Below the pieces are notes generated by a model. It was not told the DNA's origin, ran no database searches, and saw only the letters and a list, made by a program, of their open reading frames with translations. The translations under genes were made by a program, and so were the position numbers. A stretch of 64,000 nucleotides of DNA, from positions 3,887,001-3,951,000 of the forward strand of contig NZ_CP089979.1 in NCBI RefSeq assembly GCF_021389935.1. The letters are read 5' to 3'. The DNA is from Fulvivirga ligni (GTDB lineage Bacteria > Bacteroidota > Bacteroidia > Cytophagales > Cyclobacteriaceae). The stretch's first letter is position 1. Each line of letters begins with the position of its first letter. This document shows positions 45,901 through 54,295 of the stretch, one piece after another.

Positions 45901-48083
45901 CCTACCATATTGGTATGGAAACGGGTGATCATGAGTTCGCTGCTTCTGCCCTTATGGTAAATGGCTTTTATAGCTATTTCAGTGGAGAGGTGCTATCTAA
46001 GCTGGATGATAAAATGGCTGCACATGCTCAAAAGATACAGCAGCTTAATCAGGAGTTGCTATATACCCAGCATAGCATTTTCCATCAGGTCATTCAAAAC
46101 CTGCTTGGCAAAAATAACAAGCCTGAGGTGCTAGAGGGCAATCAATTTAGTGCTTCAGAAGTCATTACAGAGAAATTTAGAGCGAACAATTCCGCCGCAG
46201 CTTTCTATGCAGATTTTCATACTTTGGTTTTATCCATTTGGTTTAAAAAGTTTGAAAATGGCTACAAATCCATAGCACTGCTCGATAAAAATCTTAATGC
46301 TGTACTGGGCACTATCTTCGTTCCCCAATATCATTTTTATCGTGGAATATCATTGTGCTCCGGATTTCATACCTTATCTGAGAAAGAGAAGAAACAAGCA
46401 CGTAAAAAGATTACCGAGGGAGTTAAAGTACTAAAGACCTGGTCTGATAGCTGCCCTTATAACTATCTACACATGTATTATTTGCTTTCAGCAGAGTCTC
46501 TGAGAGTAAAAGGTAAAAACCCTAAGGCCAAGCTTTTCTATGATCTGGCTATTGTAAGTGCTAATAAGCACGGTTTCTTAAATGACGAAGCCTTATGTTA
46601 CGAGCTGGCGGGTGAATTTTGTAAAGCCAGCAAAGAACACTATCCATTTGAGATATACCTTAAGAAAGCCCATGATACCTACATGCATTGGGGTGCTGAA
46701 ATAAAGGCTAGAAACCTTTCAGACCAGTATCCTTTCATTAGCTTGAATTCTGTCGGTCACATTAATGTAGAGGAAAGTTTGAGTACTACCACCGGCAATT
46801 ATTCTAACCTTGAGCTATCGTCTATACTTAAAGCTTCCACTGCAATAGCCAGTAAAATACAGCTTGATAGACTTCTGGAAACACTCTTAAAAATTGTGTT
46901 GGAAAATGCAGGCGCTCAAAGCGGATATTTACTTAGCGTTAAAGATAACGATCTGATAATTAGGGCTAAAGGACACGCAAGTTCAGAAAAGGTAGAAGTG
47001 TTTGAGGACTTGAGATTAGCTACCTATGATCACCTGCCATCTTCTATTATCCAGTATGCGGGTAAAATTAGAGAAGAGATTATAATGGATGATGCTTCTT
47101 TGGAACACAGGTTCTCTAATGATCCTTATTTTCATGGCAATGATGTGAAGTCCATATTATGTAGCCCCATCATTAAGCAAAATGAATTAATAGGAATTAT
47201 TTATCTGGAAAATAACCTCATACCAGGTGCATTTACGCAAAAGCGGCTGGAGATGCTGCAGTTGCTTTCTGGGCAGATAGCGGTTTCATTAGATAATGCT
47301 TTGCTTTATGAGAATATGGAGCAAGCCGTGAAAGAGAGAACGCAAGAAATCAAGGCCCAGCAGGAAGTGCTGAAGGAATATAATAAAGATTTGTTGGCCC
47401 TTAATGATGAAAAAGATCACCTCATAAGTGTAGTTGCTCATGATTTAAGGAGTCCGCTGAATCAGATAAAAGGTATGGTTAACCTGATTAAACTTACCTC
47501 CCAGGATAAATCTAACGAGCAGCTGGAGTTCATAAACATAGTTCTGGACAGCACTGAGCGTTTAGGGAATATGATTAGCAGGATTCTGGATGTGAATGCC
47601 ATTGAAGCGAAGAAGATTGATCTGAAGTTTGAGATGGTGAACCTCTCTGATATGATGCAGAAGCTTCTAAATAACTTCAAGCTTACTGCTAATGAAAAGA
47701 AAATTAATTTAGAACTGGATATAGAAGGAAATTACCTGTCTAGCTTGGATAAAAACTACACCATTCAGGTGTTTGAAAATATCTTATCGAATGCCCTTAA
47801 ATTTTCACCATCGGGTAAATCTATCTTAGTGAATGTAAAAGGCCATAATCAGAATGTTCTGGTGAGCATTAGGGATCAAGGTCCTGGTATCAGTGAGGAA
47901 GATATGAAGAGACTGTTTATGCCTTATCAAAAGCTGTCAGCTCAGCCTACTGCTGGTGAGCAGTCTACAGGGCTCGGACTTTCCATTGTAAAGAAATACG
48001 TTGAAGCTATGGAGGGTAAAATCTGGTGTGAAAGCACTGAGGGTGAAGGTGCTACCTTCTTTGTGGAGTTCAAGAAGTTTTAG
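42918..48083 (+). CDS. Trifunctional Ser/Thr kinase, ATPase and sensor histidine kinase
   Basis: A 1721-residue signalling protein. Residues about 5-270 form a Hanks-type kinase (VVIKIPKKK; HKDINSHN with Asp126; IDFGIA; LSPEQTGRMN). An AAA-type ATPase follows (GREKELHTL; Walker A SGPSGSGKSA near 322-331; Walker B LVLFIDDVQWSD), then about 800 residues of helical repeats, a GAF domain at about 1290-1440 and a histidine kinase with His1508 in SVVAHDLRSPLNQ, N-box NILSNALKFS and G motifs DQGPGIS and GLGLSIVKK. There is no membrane helix. ATG 42918 is chosen over TTG 42912. Proteins of this layout are known from cyanobacteria and other bacteria, with mostly unknown inputs. It follows the terpenoid-type genes by 43 bases. 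Confidence 0.95.
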   Translation: MDNILKNSKKIAEGGNSLIYLSELNDYKKSVVIKIPKKKSSLLSAEYQLHNEYNYLKSLNLHGVRKPIEKIIIDHHPALVLEYFEAATLREYINTRPFNLLDFLKVSIEICKTLSDIHHHNIIHKDINSHNILINKTGELRIIDFGIACKYNQHSDLTNSPEMLEGNLAYLSPEQTGRMNREIDKRSDLYSLGVVLYEWCAGSLPFPTKDPMKLIHSHLAVNPEPVNLLNTEVPNNISKIILKLLSKDKDDRYHSADGLRSDLELALKQFSEHGYIEGFPLGMSDFSGQLSRPQKLYGREKELHTLVQAFHKAYNKEKQVVLISGPSGSGKSALAIEVNSQFSDKSGHFIYGKFDELHRDKPYLAIKNAFRKLVNNILAEDKEVRQAWKKSILEEVGKEAQLLIEVIPELVNILGPQPEVPKLGSEETKNRFSYIFRQFIKAVATASHPLVLFIDDVQWSDPASLTLLSQITNDASIPYLFIILTLRSESDSAIHSGNFKFTDQLELSVLSPQHVQSLLVDSLSKKCPDAEKLAQVIYMKTGGNAFFVNQFIQKIYQEGFLFFNTKKQQWDWKLKEIESLQVTKNVIDLLHTELKKLPAECLDLLQTGSCLNEYFNLKIISSIHSASEEDIKSYLWDAVEKGFIKVSVNQKVVNNTEDYGLGIEYSFAHDKIKKSAYESLSSSQTLDRHWKIGKYLYNNQDKYHVSVFDIVFHWNIGIEHAWSEKLTNDLLNLNFLAGNEARSSAAYMNALEYYRHALKISTGDIWTEFYDLALAVHTGAAETAFLTGKMSVMQEHIIEVLAHAKNIHEKIKVYQIQIQAYIAQGQSVKAVDAALGVLGQLDIIFPAKPTTVQIGKELLRTSIKLSRKNKKQLLTLPPMTDQKALASMQIMASVGSAVSRTTPTLFPLMVFKMIHLSLKYGNSMESIPNYGGYGIIQVGALKNFKAGLKYGELTRELLERHNPDPIKAKTLIVYYSFVHPWKYDLKESLKPLMDTYHIGMETGDHEFAASALMVNGFYSYFSGEVLSKLDDKMAAHAQKIQQLNQELLYTQHSIFHQVIQNLLGKNNKPEVLEGNQFSASEVITEKFRANNSAAAFYADFHTLVLSIWFKKFENGYKSIALLDKNLNAVLGTIFVPQYHFYRGISLCSGFHTLSEKEKKQARKKITEGVKVLKTWSDSCPYNYLHMYYLLSAESLRVKGKNPKAKLFYDLAIVSANKHGFLNDEALCYELAGEFCKASKEHYPFEIYLKKAHDTYMHWGAEIKARNLSDQYPFISLNSVGHINVEESLSTTTGNYSNLELSSILKASTAIASKIQLDRLLETLLKIVLENAGAQSGYLLSVKDNDLIIRAKGHASSEKVEVFEDLRLATYDHLPSSIIQYAGKIREEIIMDDASLEHRFSNDPYFHGNDVKSILCSPIIKQNELIGIIYLENNLIPGAFTQKRLEMLQLLSGQIAVSLDNALLYENMEQAVKERTQEIKAQQEVLKEYNKDLLALNDEKDHLISVVAHDLRSPLNQIKGMVNLIKLTSQDKSNEQLEFINIVLDSTERLGNMISRILDVNAIEAKKIDLKFEMVNLSDMMQKLLNNFKLTANEKKINLELDIEGNYLSSLDKNYTIQVFENILSNALKFSPSGKSILVNVKGHNQNVLVSIRDQGPGISEEDMKRLFMPYQKLSAQPTAGEQSTGLGLSIVKKYVEAMEGKIWCESTEGEGATFFVEFKKF

Positions 48084-48660
48084 AACCAGCTTTTAGTTGG
48101 TTGTAATCTGCTTCGGTGTCTACATCAAAGGTTTTATCATTGGCCTCTAATATTATAATATCCGGGGCATTTTGCTTGAGTATAGTTTTAGCTCCTTGAT
48201 CACCAGTAAGTTGCTGAAGGTCTTTGAAGTATGCTTTCGGGAAGAGTGCCGGTACTCCTGGCCGTCCGTCATATGACGTAGCTATGATTTTATCGTTGTT
48301 AGATCGGAACTCCCGAATCATATCATTTAAGTACTCGGTATCCACCAGAGGTTGATCTCCAAGTGTGATAAGCAAAGCATCCAGATGCTCGCAGTGTTCA
48401 ACCGCACAGGCTATCGAGGTTCCTAATCCGTGCTGCCAGCTATCGTTGATCAGTACCCGAACTGCACTGCTGTTAATTTCACTCTGGATTAAAGTGCTGT
48501 TGGCTCCCAAAACACAAATTACTTCTGCAGCATGGCTTTTAAGCGATTCTTGAACCACATGGCTTAGCATACTTCCCTTTCCGAGAGGAAGCAGTTGTTT
48601 GGGTTTCCCCATTCTGCTGGAGCTACCGGCGGCTAATATAATGATGCCGATCTTAGGCAT
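48070..48660 (-). CDS. MocA/MobA-like molybdenum cofactor nucleotidyltransferase
   Basis: A 196-residue nucleotidyltransferase of the MobA/MocA fold. The NTP-binding signature is ILAAGSSSRMGKPKQLLPL (8-26); GDQPLVD is the metal-binding motif and GRPGVPALFPK the family's substrate loop. MocA transfers CMP to molybdopterin for xanthine dehydrogenase-type enzymes. Its start overlaps the end of the XdhC-like gene by 8 bases, so the two are co-translated. It overlaps the convergent kinase gene by 14 bases. Confidence 0.9.
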   Translation of the reverse strand: MPKIGIIILAAGSSSRMGKPKQLLPLGKGSMLSHVVQESLKSHAAEVICVLGANSTLIQSEINSSAVRVLINDSWQHGLGTSIACAVEHCEHLDALLITLGDQPLVDTEYLNDMIREFRSNNDKIIATSYDGRPGVPALFPKAYFKDLQQLTGDQGAKTILKQNAPDIIILEANDKTFDVDTEADYNQLKAGSKTS

Positions 48661-49663
48661 GAATCCTTGATTTGTTTCTTAAGGAGAATGCTTCCCTATG
48701 ATTTTTAATGGCTAGAATCTCTGAGATGATGGCAATGGCAATTTCTTGTGGAGTAACCGAACCAATATCTATTCCTGCAGGCCCAAAGATGGCATTTAAG
48801 AAATCCGTATCTAATTCAGGATTAAGATCTATCAGTTCATTGAAAAGCTTTTCTCTTCTTCTCTTCGCTCCTAACAGACCTAGATAAAAGAATTGCTTCT
48901 CCTGTAAAGCCATAAGAAACTTTAAGTCCTGCGAATAGCTGTGTGTCATTAAAACTACTGCTGTTTCAGCGTCTATGGTTAGCTCTGAGGCATGTGTTGG
49001 GTCTAAATGAATGATTTCCTTGGCTCCTGGAAAATTGATTAGGCCTTTGGGGTCTTTAGGTGAATCAATGATGGTGACCTCCCAGCCTAACAATGAAGCT
49101 GCAGTACAGAGCTGTACGGCATCATGTTCTGCTCCAATAATTATCAACTGAAACAGCGGTGCCATTTCCTGGCTAAATGTGAGAGGAGATTCTTGATGGC
49201 TAAATTCCTGGCCGGATAAGGGAAATATTTGAGAATCGATATTTACATGTGAACCAATATTCTCATGGTAGCCTTCTTCCAGCAAGTATTCAGAATGAAT
49301 GATAAACGGCTTTCTTCTAGAGAATGCTGTTTGTAGTTCTTCCTTCAAGCTTGTAATGAAATCTAACTTTTCTAGTAAGATGTAAAGTATTCCTTCGCAG
49401 CCCAATCTATATCTACCATCATAAGTCATCATTTTAGGTGTGCCGCTTTCAAAAACTGATTGGGCCTGCCTTACAACCTCAGATTCCACACAGCCACCAC
49501 TTACTGCTCCTGTCATGTCACCATCTTCACTGATCAGCATTCTTACTCCAGGCTTTCTATAGGAAGATCCTTCCAAATGCACTACGGTAGCTAGAACGCA
49601 GGATTTTCCATTGGATTGATAACTTATAGCGGTGTTAAAGATGGTTTTAAACTCGTGGGTCAT
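48653..49663 (-). CDS. XdhC/CoxF family protein
   Basis: A 336-residue two-domain protein. The N-terminal XdhC domain has GSSYRKPGVRMLI and GAVSGGCVESEVV; the C-terminal Rossmann-like domain has LIIIGAEHDAVQLCTAASLLGWEVTIID and LGLLGAKRRREKL. XdhC binds molybdenum cofactor, helps its sulfuration and passes it to xanthine dehydrogenase-type enzymes. No molybdoenzyme subunit lies in this window, so the client enzyme is encoded elsewhere. Confidence 0.93.
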   Translation of the reverse strand: MTHEFKTIFNTAISYQSNGKSCVLATVVHLEGSSYRKPGVRMLISEDGDMTGAVSGGCVESEVVRQAQSVFESGTPKMMTYDGRYRLGCEGILYILLEKLDFITSLKEELQTAFSRRKPFIIHSEYLLEEGYHENIGSHVNIDSQIFPLSGQEFSHQESPLTFSQEMAPLFQLIIIGAEHDAVQLCTAASLLGWEVTIIDSPKDPKGLINFPGAKEIIHLDPTHASELTIDAETAVVLMTHSYSQDLKFLMALQEKQFFYLGLLGAKRRREKLFNELIDLNPELDTDFLNAIFGPAGIDIGSVTPQEIAIAIISEILAIKNHREAFSLRNKSRIHA

Positions 49664-49741
49664 TTATGACTTCTTAATGTTTGTGACTGTAAGTATATAC
49701 AGCAATTAAAATTAAATGTTTTGGAGCAGAAATCATTAAAT

Positions 49742-49769
49742 AAAAAAAGGCCACTGTTAAAGTGACCTT
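49742..49769 (-). terminator. Intrinsic terminator of the helicase gene
   Basis: An 8-base stem AAGGTCAC/GTGGCCTT with one mismatch and a 7-base loop is followed on the minus strand by a T7 run, 6 bases past the helicase stop. Confidence 0.8.
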
Positions 49770-49774
49770 CTATA

Positions 49775-51535
49775 TTATCTTCTTCTTCCGCCGCCGCTTC
49801 TGCGACCTTTTCCGCCGCCTCCTCCGCCGCCTCTGCCGGATGAACGTTTTCTATCATTTCTCTTGAACGATCTGCCGTCATTTCTATCGCTGCGTTTACC
49901 GCCGCCATTGCCACCACCGCCGCCACCGCGGTTCGCTGCGTTCACTCTGATCTCTCTGCCGTCTAGCATTAAGTCAGTAAAGGCACCATCCATTTGAGAT
50001 AAGTCCTCTTTCAATACTTCAAAATAAGATCTTCTCTCTTCTATAGTTATTTCACCGATAGACTTTTTCTTAATTTCAGAATATGTCATCACAAACTCAA
50101 TAAGATCAGACTTATTAAAGCCATCCATCTTACCAATGTTGATGAAGAATTTCTTATAAGGACTTTTCTCAGACTCACGGCTTGATCTGCTATCAAGGCT
50201 TACATTATCTAAGTCCGCTACATCAAAACCTTGATCTCTAATACCAAACTTATCCAGCTCTATAGTAAGGAGTTTATCTATAAGTTCTTCTTTAGAAAGT
50301 TCGTTAAAAAGCTCGTAAATATCTGACTGATGGTCTTTTATAGCTTGAACATCAGTTTTTACATCCATTACACGCTTAGCCCATGTAATCAATTTTTGAT
50401 TCTCAACAGCTACTGGGCTTGGTAATGTATATTCAGAGAACTTTAGGTTAAGCTTCTTTTGCATAAAGTTCAGCTTTCGCTGATCTGAGGAGCTTACCAA
50501 AGCCAATGAGATACCAGTTTTTCCAGCTCTACCTGTTCTACCACTACGGTGAGTGTAGTATTCAGTATCATCAGGCAGTGCATAGTGAATAACATGGGTA
50601 ATGTCATTTACATCAATACCTCTAGCGGCTACATCAGTACATAGAAGAAACTCCAGGGTGTGGTTTTTAAACCTTTTCATTACCTGATCTCTCTGGGCCT
50701 GAGATAAGTCACCATGAAGTGCATCTACAGGTAAACCTCTTTTTTGAAGTTGCTCTGTAAGACTTTGTGTATCTCTTTTGGTTCTGCAAAAGATGATACC
50801 TCTCATGTCAGGCTCAAGCTGAATGATGTATTGCAGTAAATTCGGTTTGTCTTTCGCTTTAACCGCAAAATACTGGTGATCAATATTTGTATTTACAACA
50901 TTGCCAGAATCAATCTTAACCTCATTAGGGTTATTCATGTATTTCTTTACAATGTTCTTAATTTCTTTAGCCATAGTAGCAGAGAATAACCAGGTGGCCT
51001 TCTCTCCTTCTGTATATGATAAGATGTGATCAAGGTCTTCTCTGAAACCCATGTTAAGCATTTCATCTGCCTCATCTAACACTACAAAACGAACACTCGC
51101 TAAGTCTACTGCCTTTCTGTTAAGTAGATCTAACAACCTACCAGGCGTGGCTATAACTATTTGAGGCTTCTTCTTTAAAGCCTTAATCTGAACCTGAATA
51201 GAGGCTCCACCGTAAACCGTTACGATGTTTACACCATCCATGTATTTAGAAAAAGATTCCAACTGCTGCCCTATTTGCTGACCAAGTTCTCTGGTTGGTG
51301 CAAGTACTACAGCTTGTGTTTCTTTACGCGCAGGATCTATTGATTCCAATAATGGAAGGCCAAAAGCAGCGGTTTTTCCTGTACCAGTTTGTGCTAAGCC
51401 TATAAAATCACTATCCCCCTCATTAATAAGTACCGGAATTGCTTGTTGCTGAATTTTGGTGGGTGATTCAAAATTCAGTTCATTAAGAACTTTCAGCAAA
51501 GGATCTGAAAGTCCGAGATTGGAAAAATTTGTCAA
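49775..51535 (-). CDS. DEAD-box RNA helicase with RGG-like tail
   Basis: A 586-residue ATP-dependent RNA helicase. It has the Q motif (FESPTKIQQQAIP), motif I QTGTGKTAAFG, Ia PTRELGQQIG, II DEAD, III SAT, and the C-terminal motifs IIFCRTKRDT, TDVAARGIDV and HRSGRTGRAG. A DbpA-like RNA-binding region (FFINIGKMDGFNKSDLIEFV) and a Gly/Arg/Lys-rich tail follow. TTG 51535 is preferred over GTG 51559, because the GTG overlaps a -7 promoter element and homologues begin just before FSNLGLSDPLL. Likely roles are cold-adapted RNA unwinding and ribosome assembly, as for CsdA/DeaD proteins. Confidence 0.95.
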   Translation of the reverse strand: MTNFSNLGLSDPLLKVLNELNFESPTKIQQQAIPVLINEGDSDFIGLAQTGTGKTAAFGLPLLESIDPARKETQAVVLAPTRELGQQIGQQLESFSKYMDGVNIVTVYGGASIQVQIKALKKKPQIVIATPGRLLDLLNRKAVDLASVRFVVLDEADEMLNMGFREDLDHILSYTEGEKATWLFSATMAKEIKNIVKKYMNNPNEVKIDSGNVVNTNIDHQYFAVKAKDKPNLLQYIIQLEPDMRGIIFCRTKRDTQSLTEQLQKRGLPVDALHGDLSQAQRDQVMKRFKNHTLEFLLCTDVAARGIDVNDITHVIHYALPDDTEYYTHRSGRTGRAGKTGISLALVSSSDQRKLNFMQKKLNLKFSEYTLPSPVAVENQKLITWAKRVMDVKTDVQAIKDHQSDIYELFNELSKEELIDKLLTIELDKFGIRDQGFDVADLDNVSLDSRSSRESEKSPYKKFFINIGKMDGFNKSDLIEFVMTYSEIKKKSIGEITIEERRSYFEVLKEDLSQMDGAFTDLMLDGREIRVNAANRGGGGGGNGGGKRSDRNDGRSFKRNDRKRSSGRGGGGGGGKGRRSGGGRRR

Positions 51536-51558
51536 TTGATATTTTTTTAAATAAAACA

Positions 51559-51566
51559 CAAAGCTA
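51559..51566 (-). promoter_or_regulatory. Promoter -7 element of the helicase gene
   Basis: Minus-strand TAGCTTTG matches TAnnTTTG exactly; no good -33 TTTG is seen. The start site would fall near 51552, downstream of the GTG at 51559, which supports translation from TTG 51535. Confidence 0.55.
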
Positions 51567-51682
51567 CTCTTATTTCACAGGGTATCCGTTTATAATGAAC
51601 AATATTTTTAATTTTCCGCAAAATCACATCGATTCCTGTTAAATTTATTATTAATTACTAATTATTTTAGTAATTTAGGATT

Positions 51683-52888
51683 ATGAAACGATCAGGAACG
51701 GCAGATTTGCCATTGCATGGAGGAAAAGTGCCCTACTGGCTTGCTAAGCGTATGTCAGACCTGGGAAAAGCTATTACAGAATCCATTGTATATGAATATG
51801 GTAAGTCTGAATTTCTATCAAGACTGAGCGATCCCTTATGGTTTCAATCCTTTGGCTGTGTGCTGGGTATGGACTGGCATTCTTCTGGAATTACCACCTC
51901 CGTAATGGGTGCACTTAAGAAGAGCTTAAACCCTGTAGCCCAAGATTTAGGAATCTACATTTGCGGTGGCAGAGGCAAGCATTCACGCCAAACACCGGAT
52001 GAATTAATACAACTCGCTGATAGAACAGGGATAGACGGCATGGCTATGGTGAATCATAGTAAGCTTAGTGCTAAAGTTGATAATACCGCCATTCAAGATG
52101 GTTTTCAGTTATACTTACATTCTTTTATAGTAACAGATGAGGGTGAATGGTCAGTAGTGCAGCAAGGTATGAATAATACCAGTGGTATGGCTCGCCGTTA
52201 CCATTGGCATTCTAAAAATGTGAAATCATTCGTGGAGTCTCCGCATACTGCTGTTTGCGGCGTGAATAAAGGTCTTATCCTCAACCTTACTGCCAATGAA
52301 GCGGCTGGTACCAAAGATGGCATTATGACATTGAGCAAGGAACGCTCCGATCTTACAATGAAAGAAGCCCGACGAATTTTAATGCCAAGAAGACACCACC
52401 TGGAAAGTGATGACGTCAACCTAAAACGACTAGGAGCTGTTTTGGCACTTGCTAATGAGCATGATGTGAAAAATTTTGAGGAGCTTCTTTTATTGAAAGG
52501 TCTTGGGCCCAGAACTTTGCAATCTCTCACATTAGTAAGTGAAGTTATACATGGTACGCCCTCCCGTTTTCAGGATCCGGCCCGGTTTTCTTTTGCGCAT
52601 GGAGGTAAAGACGGACATCCTTTTCCTGTGCCTACCAAAGTATATGACGAGACTATACAAACACTAAAAACATCAGTAGAAAAGGCTAAGATTGGTTATT
52701 CTGATAAGCAGAAAGCAATAAAAAGCCTCCATAGAATTAGTGTTGATATGGAAAAAGGATTTAACCCTGATCCTTCAAGGTTTAACCAGATCATTGAGAA
52801 GGAAAGAAGAGAAGCCTACAAGTACGGAGGAAGAACAGTTTTTGGTAAATCTAAGCCTCCGATGGGACAGTTAGATCTCTTCCAATGA
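51683..52888 (+). CDS. DUF763 domain-containing protein
   Basis: A 401-residue protein covering the whole DUF763 family, starting MKRSGTADLPLHGGKVPYWL, with FGCVLGMDWHSSGITTS, YICGGRGKHSRQTP and MVNHSKLSAKVDNTA as conserved blocks. Residues about 250-280 (NFEELLLLKGLGPRTLQSLTL) form a helix-hairpin-helix, a non-specific DNA-binding unit. The family is found in archaea and scattered bacteria and has no established function; the HhH and the conserved His/Asp/Lys residues suggest a role on DNA, which is inference. It is divergent from the helicase gene and stands alone. Confidence 0.9.
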   Translation: MKRSGTADLPLHGGKVPYWLAKRMSDLGKAITESIVYEYGKSEFLSRLSDPLWFQSFGCVLGMDWHSSGITTSVMGALKKSLNPVAQDLGIYICGGRGKHSRQTPDELIQLADRTGIDGMAMVNHSKLSAKVDNTAIQDGFQLYLHSFIVTDEGEWSVVQQGMNNTSGMARRYHWHSKNVKSFVESPHTAVCGVNKGLILNLTANEAAGTKDGIMTLSKERSDLTMKEARRILMPRRHHLESDDVNLKRLGAVLALANEHDVKNFEELLLLKGLGPRTLQSLTLVSEVIHGTPSRFQDPARFSFAHGGKDGHPFPVPTKVYDETIQTLKTSVEKAKIGYSDKQKAIKSLHRISVDMEKGFNPDPSRFNQIIEKERREAYKYGGRTVFGKSKPPMGQLDLFQ

Positions 52889-53014
52889 GCATTTCATGAT
52901 TATTTATACTTGATTGATTATAAATAAATTCATAACCATGCTAATCATAGCTTTTTCATATTGAGCATTAATTGATAATGTGTATATTGACGTGTGTCAT
53001 AACTTATTATCAAT

Positions 53015-54295
53015 ATGGTGGTCTATTTAGTTTCAGTTTTCATTTTCGGGTATTTACTCATCACCCTTGAAGAAGTAATTAAAATTAATAAAACCGCCGT
53101 GGCGTTGTACACCGGTGTAGTGCTGTGGGTGGTGTATGTAGTAAGTACTGATCATACTGAAGATATAAGTGAAGAACTCACCTTCCAACTAGGGAGTATA
53201 GCGGAGATACTTTTCTTCCTTATGGGAGCCATGACCATCATCGAGCTCATAGATATTCACCAGGGTTTTAATGTTATAACTAATAGGATAAAGACCTCCA
53301 ACAGAAAAACTCTGCTATGGATGGTCAGCGGCCTTGCCTTCTTTCTTTCTGCCTTACTAGATAACTTGACCTGCTCTATTGTAATGATATCATTGCTGCG
53401 TAAACTCATTGATGATGAGGAAGAAAGGATGATTTATGCCGGAGCCCTGATCATATCTGCCAATGCAGGTGGTGCCTGGTCACCCATTGGTGATATTACT
53501 ACCACCATGTTATGGATCGGTGGGCAAATCAGCTCTGGCGCGATTATGAAAACACTTTTTGTGCCTAGCCTTATTTGTACCATAGTGCCAACTTTTATGC
53601 TGAGCTTAAGCATGAAAGGTGACCTAAACAGAAGAAAGAAGAACGAAAAGAAAGCCATTAAGAATGAAAAAGTAAAAGGTAGTTGGCAGATGCTAATAGG
53701 TGGCCTCGGGGCTCTGGTATTTGTACCTGTGTTTAAGGGTATCACTCATTTACCGCCTTATATGGGAATGCTGCTAGGACTTTCGGTGGTGTGGATTATG
53801 AGTGAGGTAATACACTTCAAGAAAGGTGAAGAAGAGAAAAAACCTTATTCCGCTGTGTATGCCTTAAGTAAAATTGACGCTTCCAGTGTACTTTTCTTCC
53901 TGGGAATATTGATGGCTGTAGGGGTTTTGGAAGAGGCTCATGTGCTTAATGATCTTGCCGCCTGGATGAACGAAACGCTTGGGAATCTTGATTATATCGT
54001 ATTCTCTTTAGGAATGCTTTCGTCTATAGTAGATAACGTGCCTTTAGTGGCTGCCGCCATGGGCATGTACCCACTGTCTGAGTTTCCTATGGACAGTCGG
54101 CTGTGGGAGTTTACCGCTTACTGTGCAGGTACTGGTGGTAGTCTTCTAATTATTGGTTCTGCTGCAGGTGTGGCGGTAATGGGTATGGCCCACATCAAGT
54201 TCTTTTGGTATTTCAAAAAGATTACTTTTCCGGCTTTTCTAGGGTATTTAGCTGGTGCAGAGTATTATTTAATTGTTGCACACTTTTTCCATTAA
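53015..54295 (+). CDS. nhaD: NhaD-type sodium/proton antiporter
   Basis: A 426-residue membrane protein of the ion transporter superfamily with about 11-12 helices. The two-fold repeat is visible as LLDNLTCSIVMISLLRKL with ANAGGAWSPIGDITTTMLWIGG in the first half, and SSIVDNVPLVAAAMG with GTGGSLLIIGSAAGVAVMG in the second. These paired DN and SPIGD/GGS motifs are typical for NhaD. It should expel sodium in exchange for protons, which suits a marine or saline habitat. It ends with a 4-base overlap with the convergent DUF58 gene. Confidence 0.93.
   Translation: MVVYLVSVFIFGYLLITLEEVIKINKTAVALYTGVVLWVVYVVSTDHTEDISEELTFQLGSIAEILFFLMGAMTIIELIDIHQGFNVITNRIKTSNRKTLLWMVSGLAFFLSALLDNLTCSIVMISLLRKLIDDEEERMIYAGALIISANAGGAWSPIGDITTTMLWIGGQISSGAIMKTLFVPSLICTIVPTFMLSLSMKGDLNRRKKNEKKAIKNEKVKGSWQMLIGGLGALVFVPVFKGITHLPPYMGMLLGLSVVWIMSEVIHFKKGEEEKKPYSAVYALSKIDASSVLFFLGILMAVGVLEEAHVLNDLAAWMNETLGNLDYIVFSLGMLSSIVDNVPLVAAAMGMYPLSEFPMDSRLWEFTAYCAGTGGSLLIIGSAAGVAVMGMAHIKFFWYFKKITFPAFLGYLAGAEYYLIVAHFFH

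Noticed and set aside
49660-49926. Ala/Glu-rich open frame opposite the helicase tail
   Set aside because: It is a frame shadow of the Gly/Arg-rich helicase C-terminus; its composition reflects GGC/CGN repeats and it has no supporting start region.
49790-49935. Repetitive GCC/CCG-rich stretch as a possible repeat array or CRISPR
   Set aside because: It codes for the Gly/Arg-rich helicase tail and lacks regular repeat-spacer structure.
52198-52530. 110-codon frame on the minus strand inside the DUF763 gene
   Set aside because: The plus-strand frame has clear family conservation over the whole interval, and the opposite frame shows no recognisable protein.
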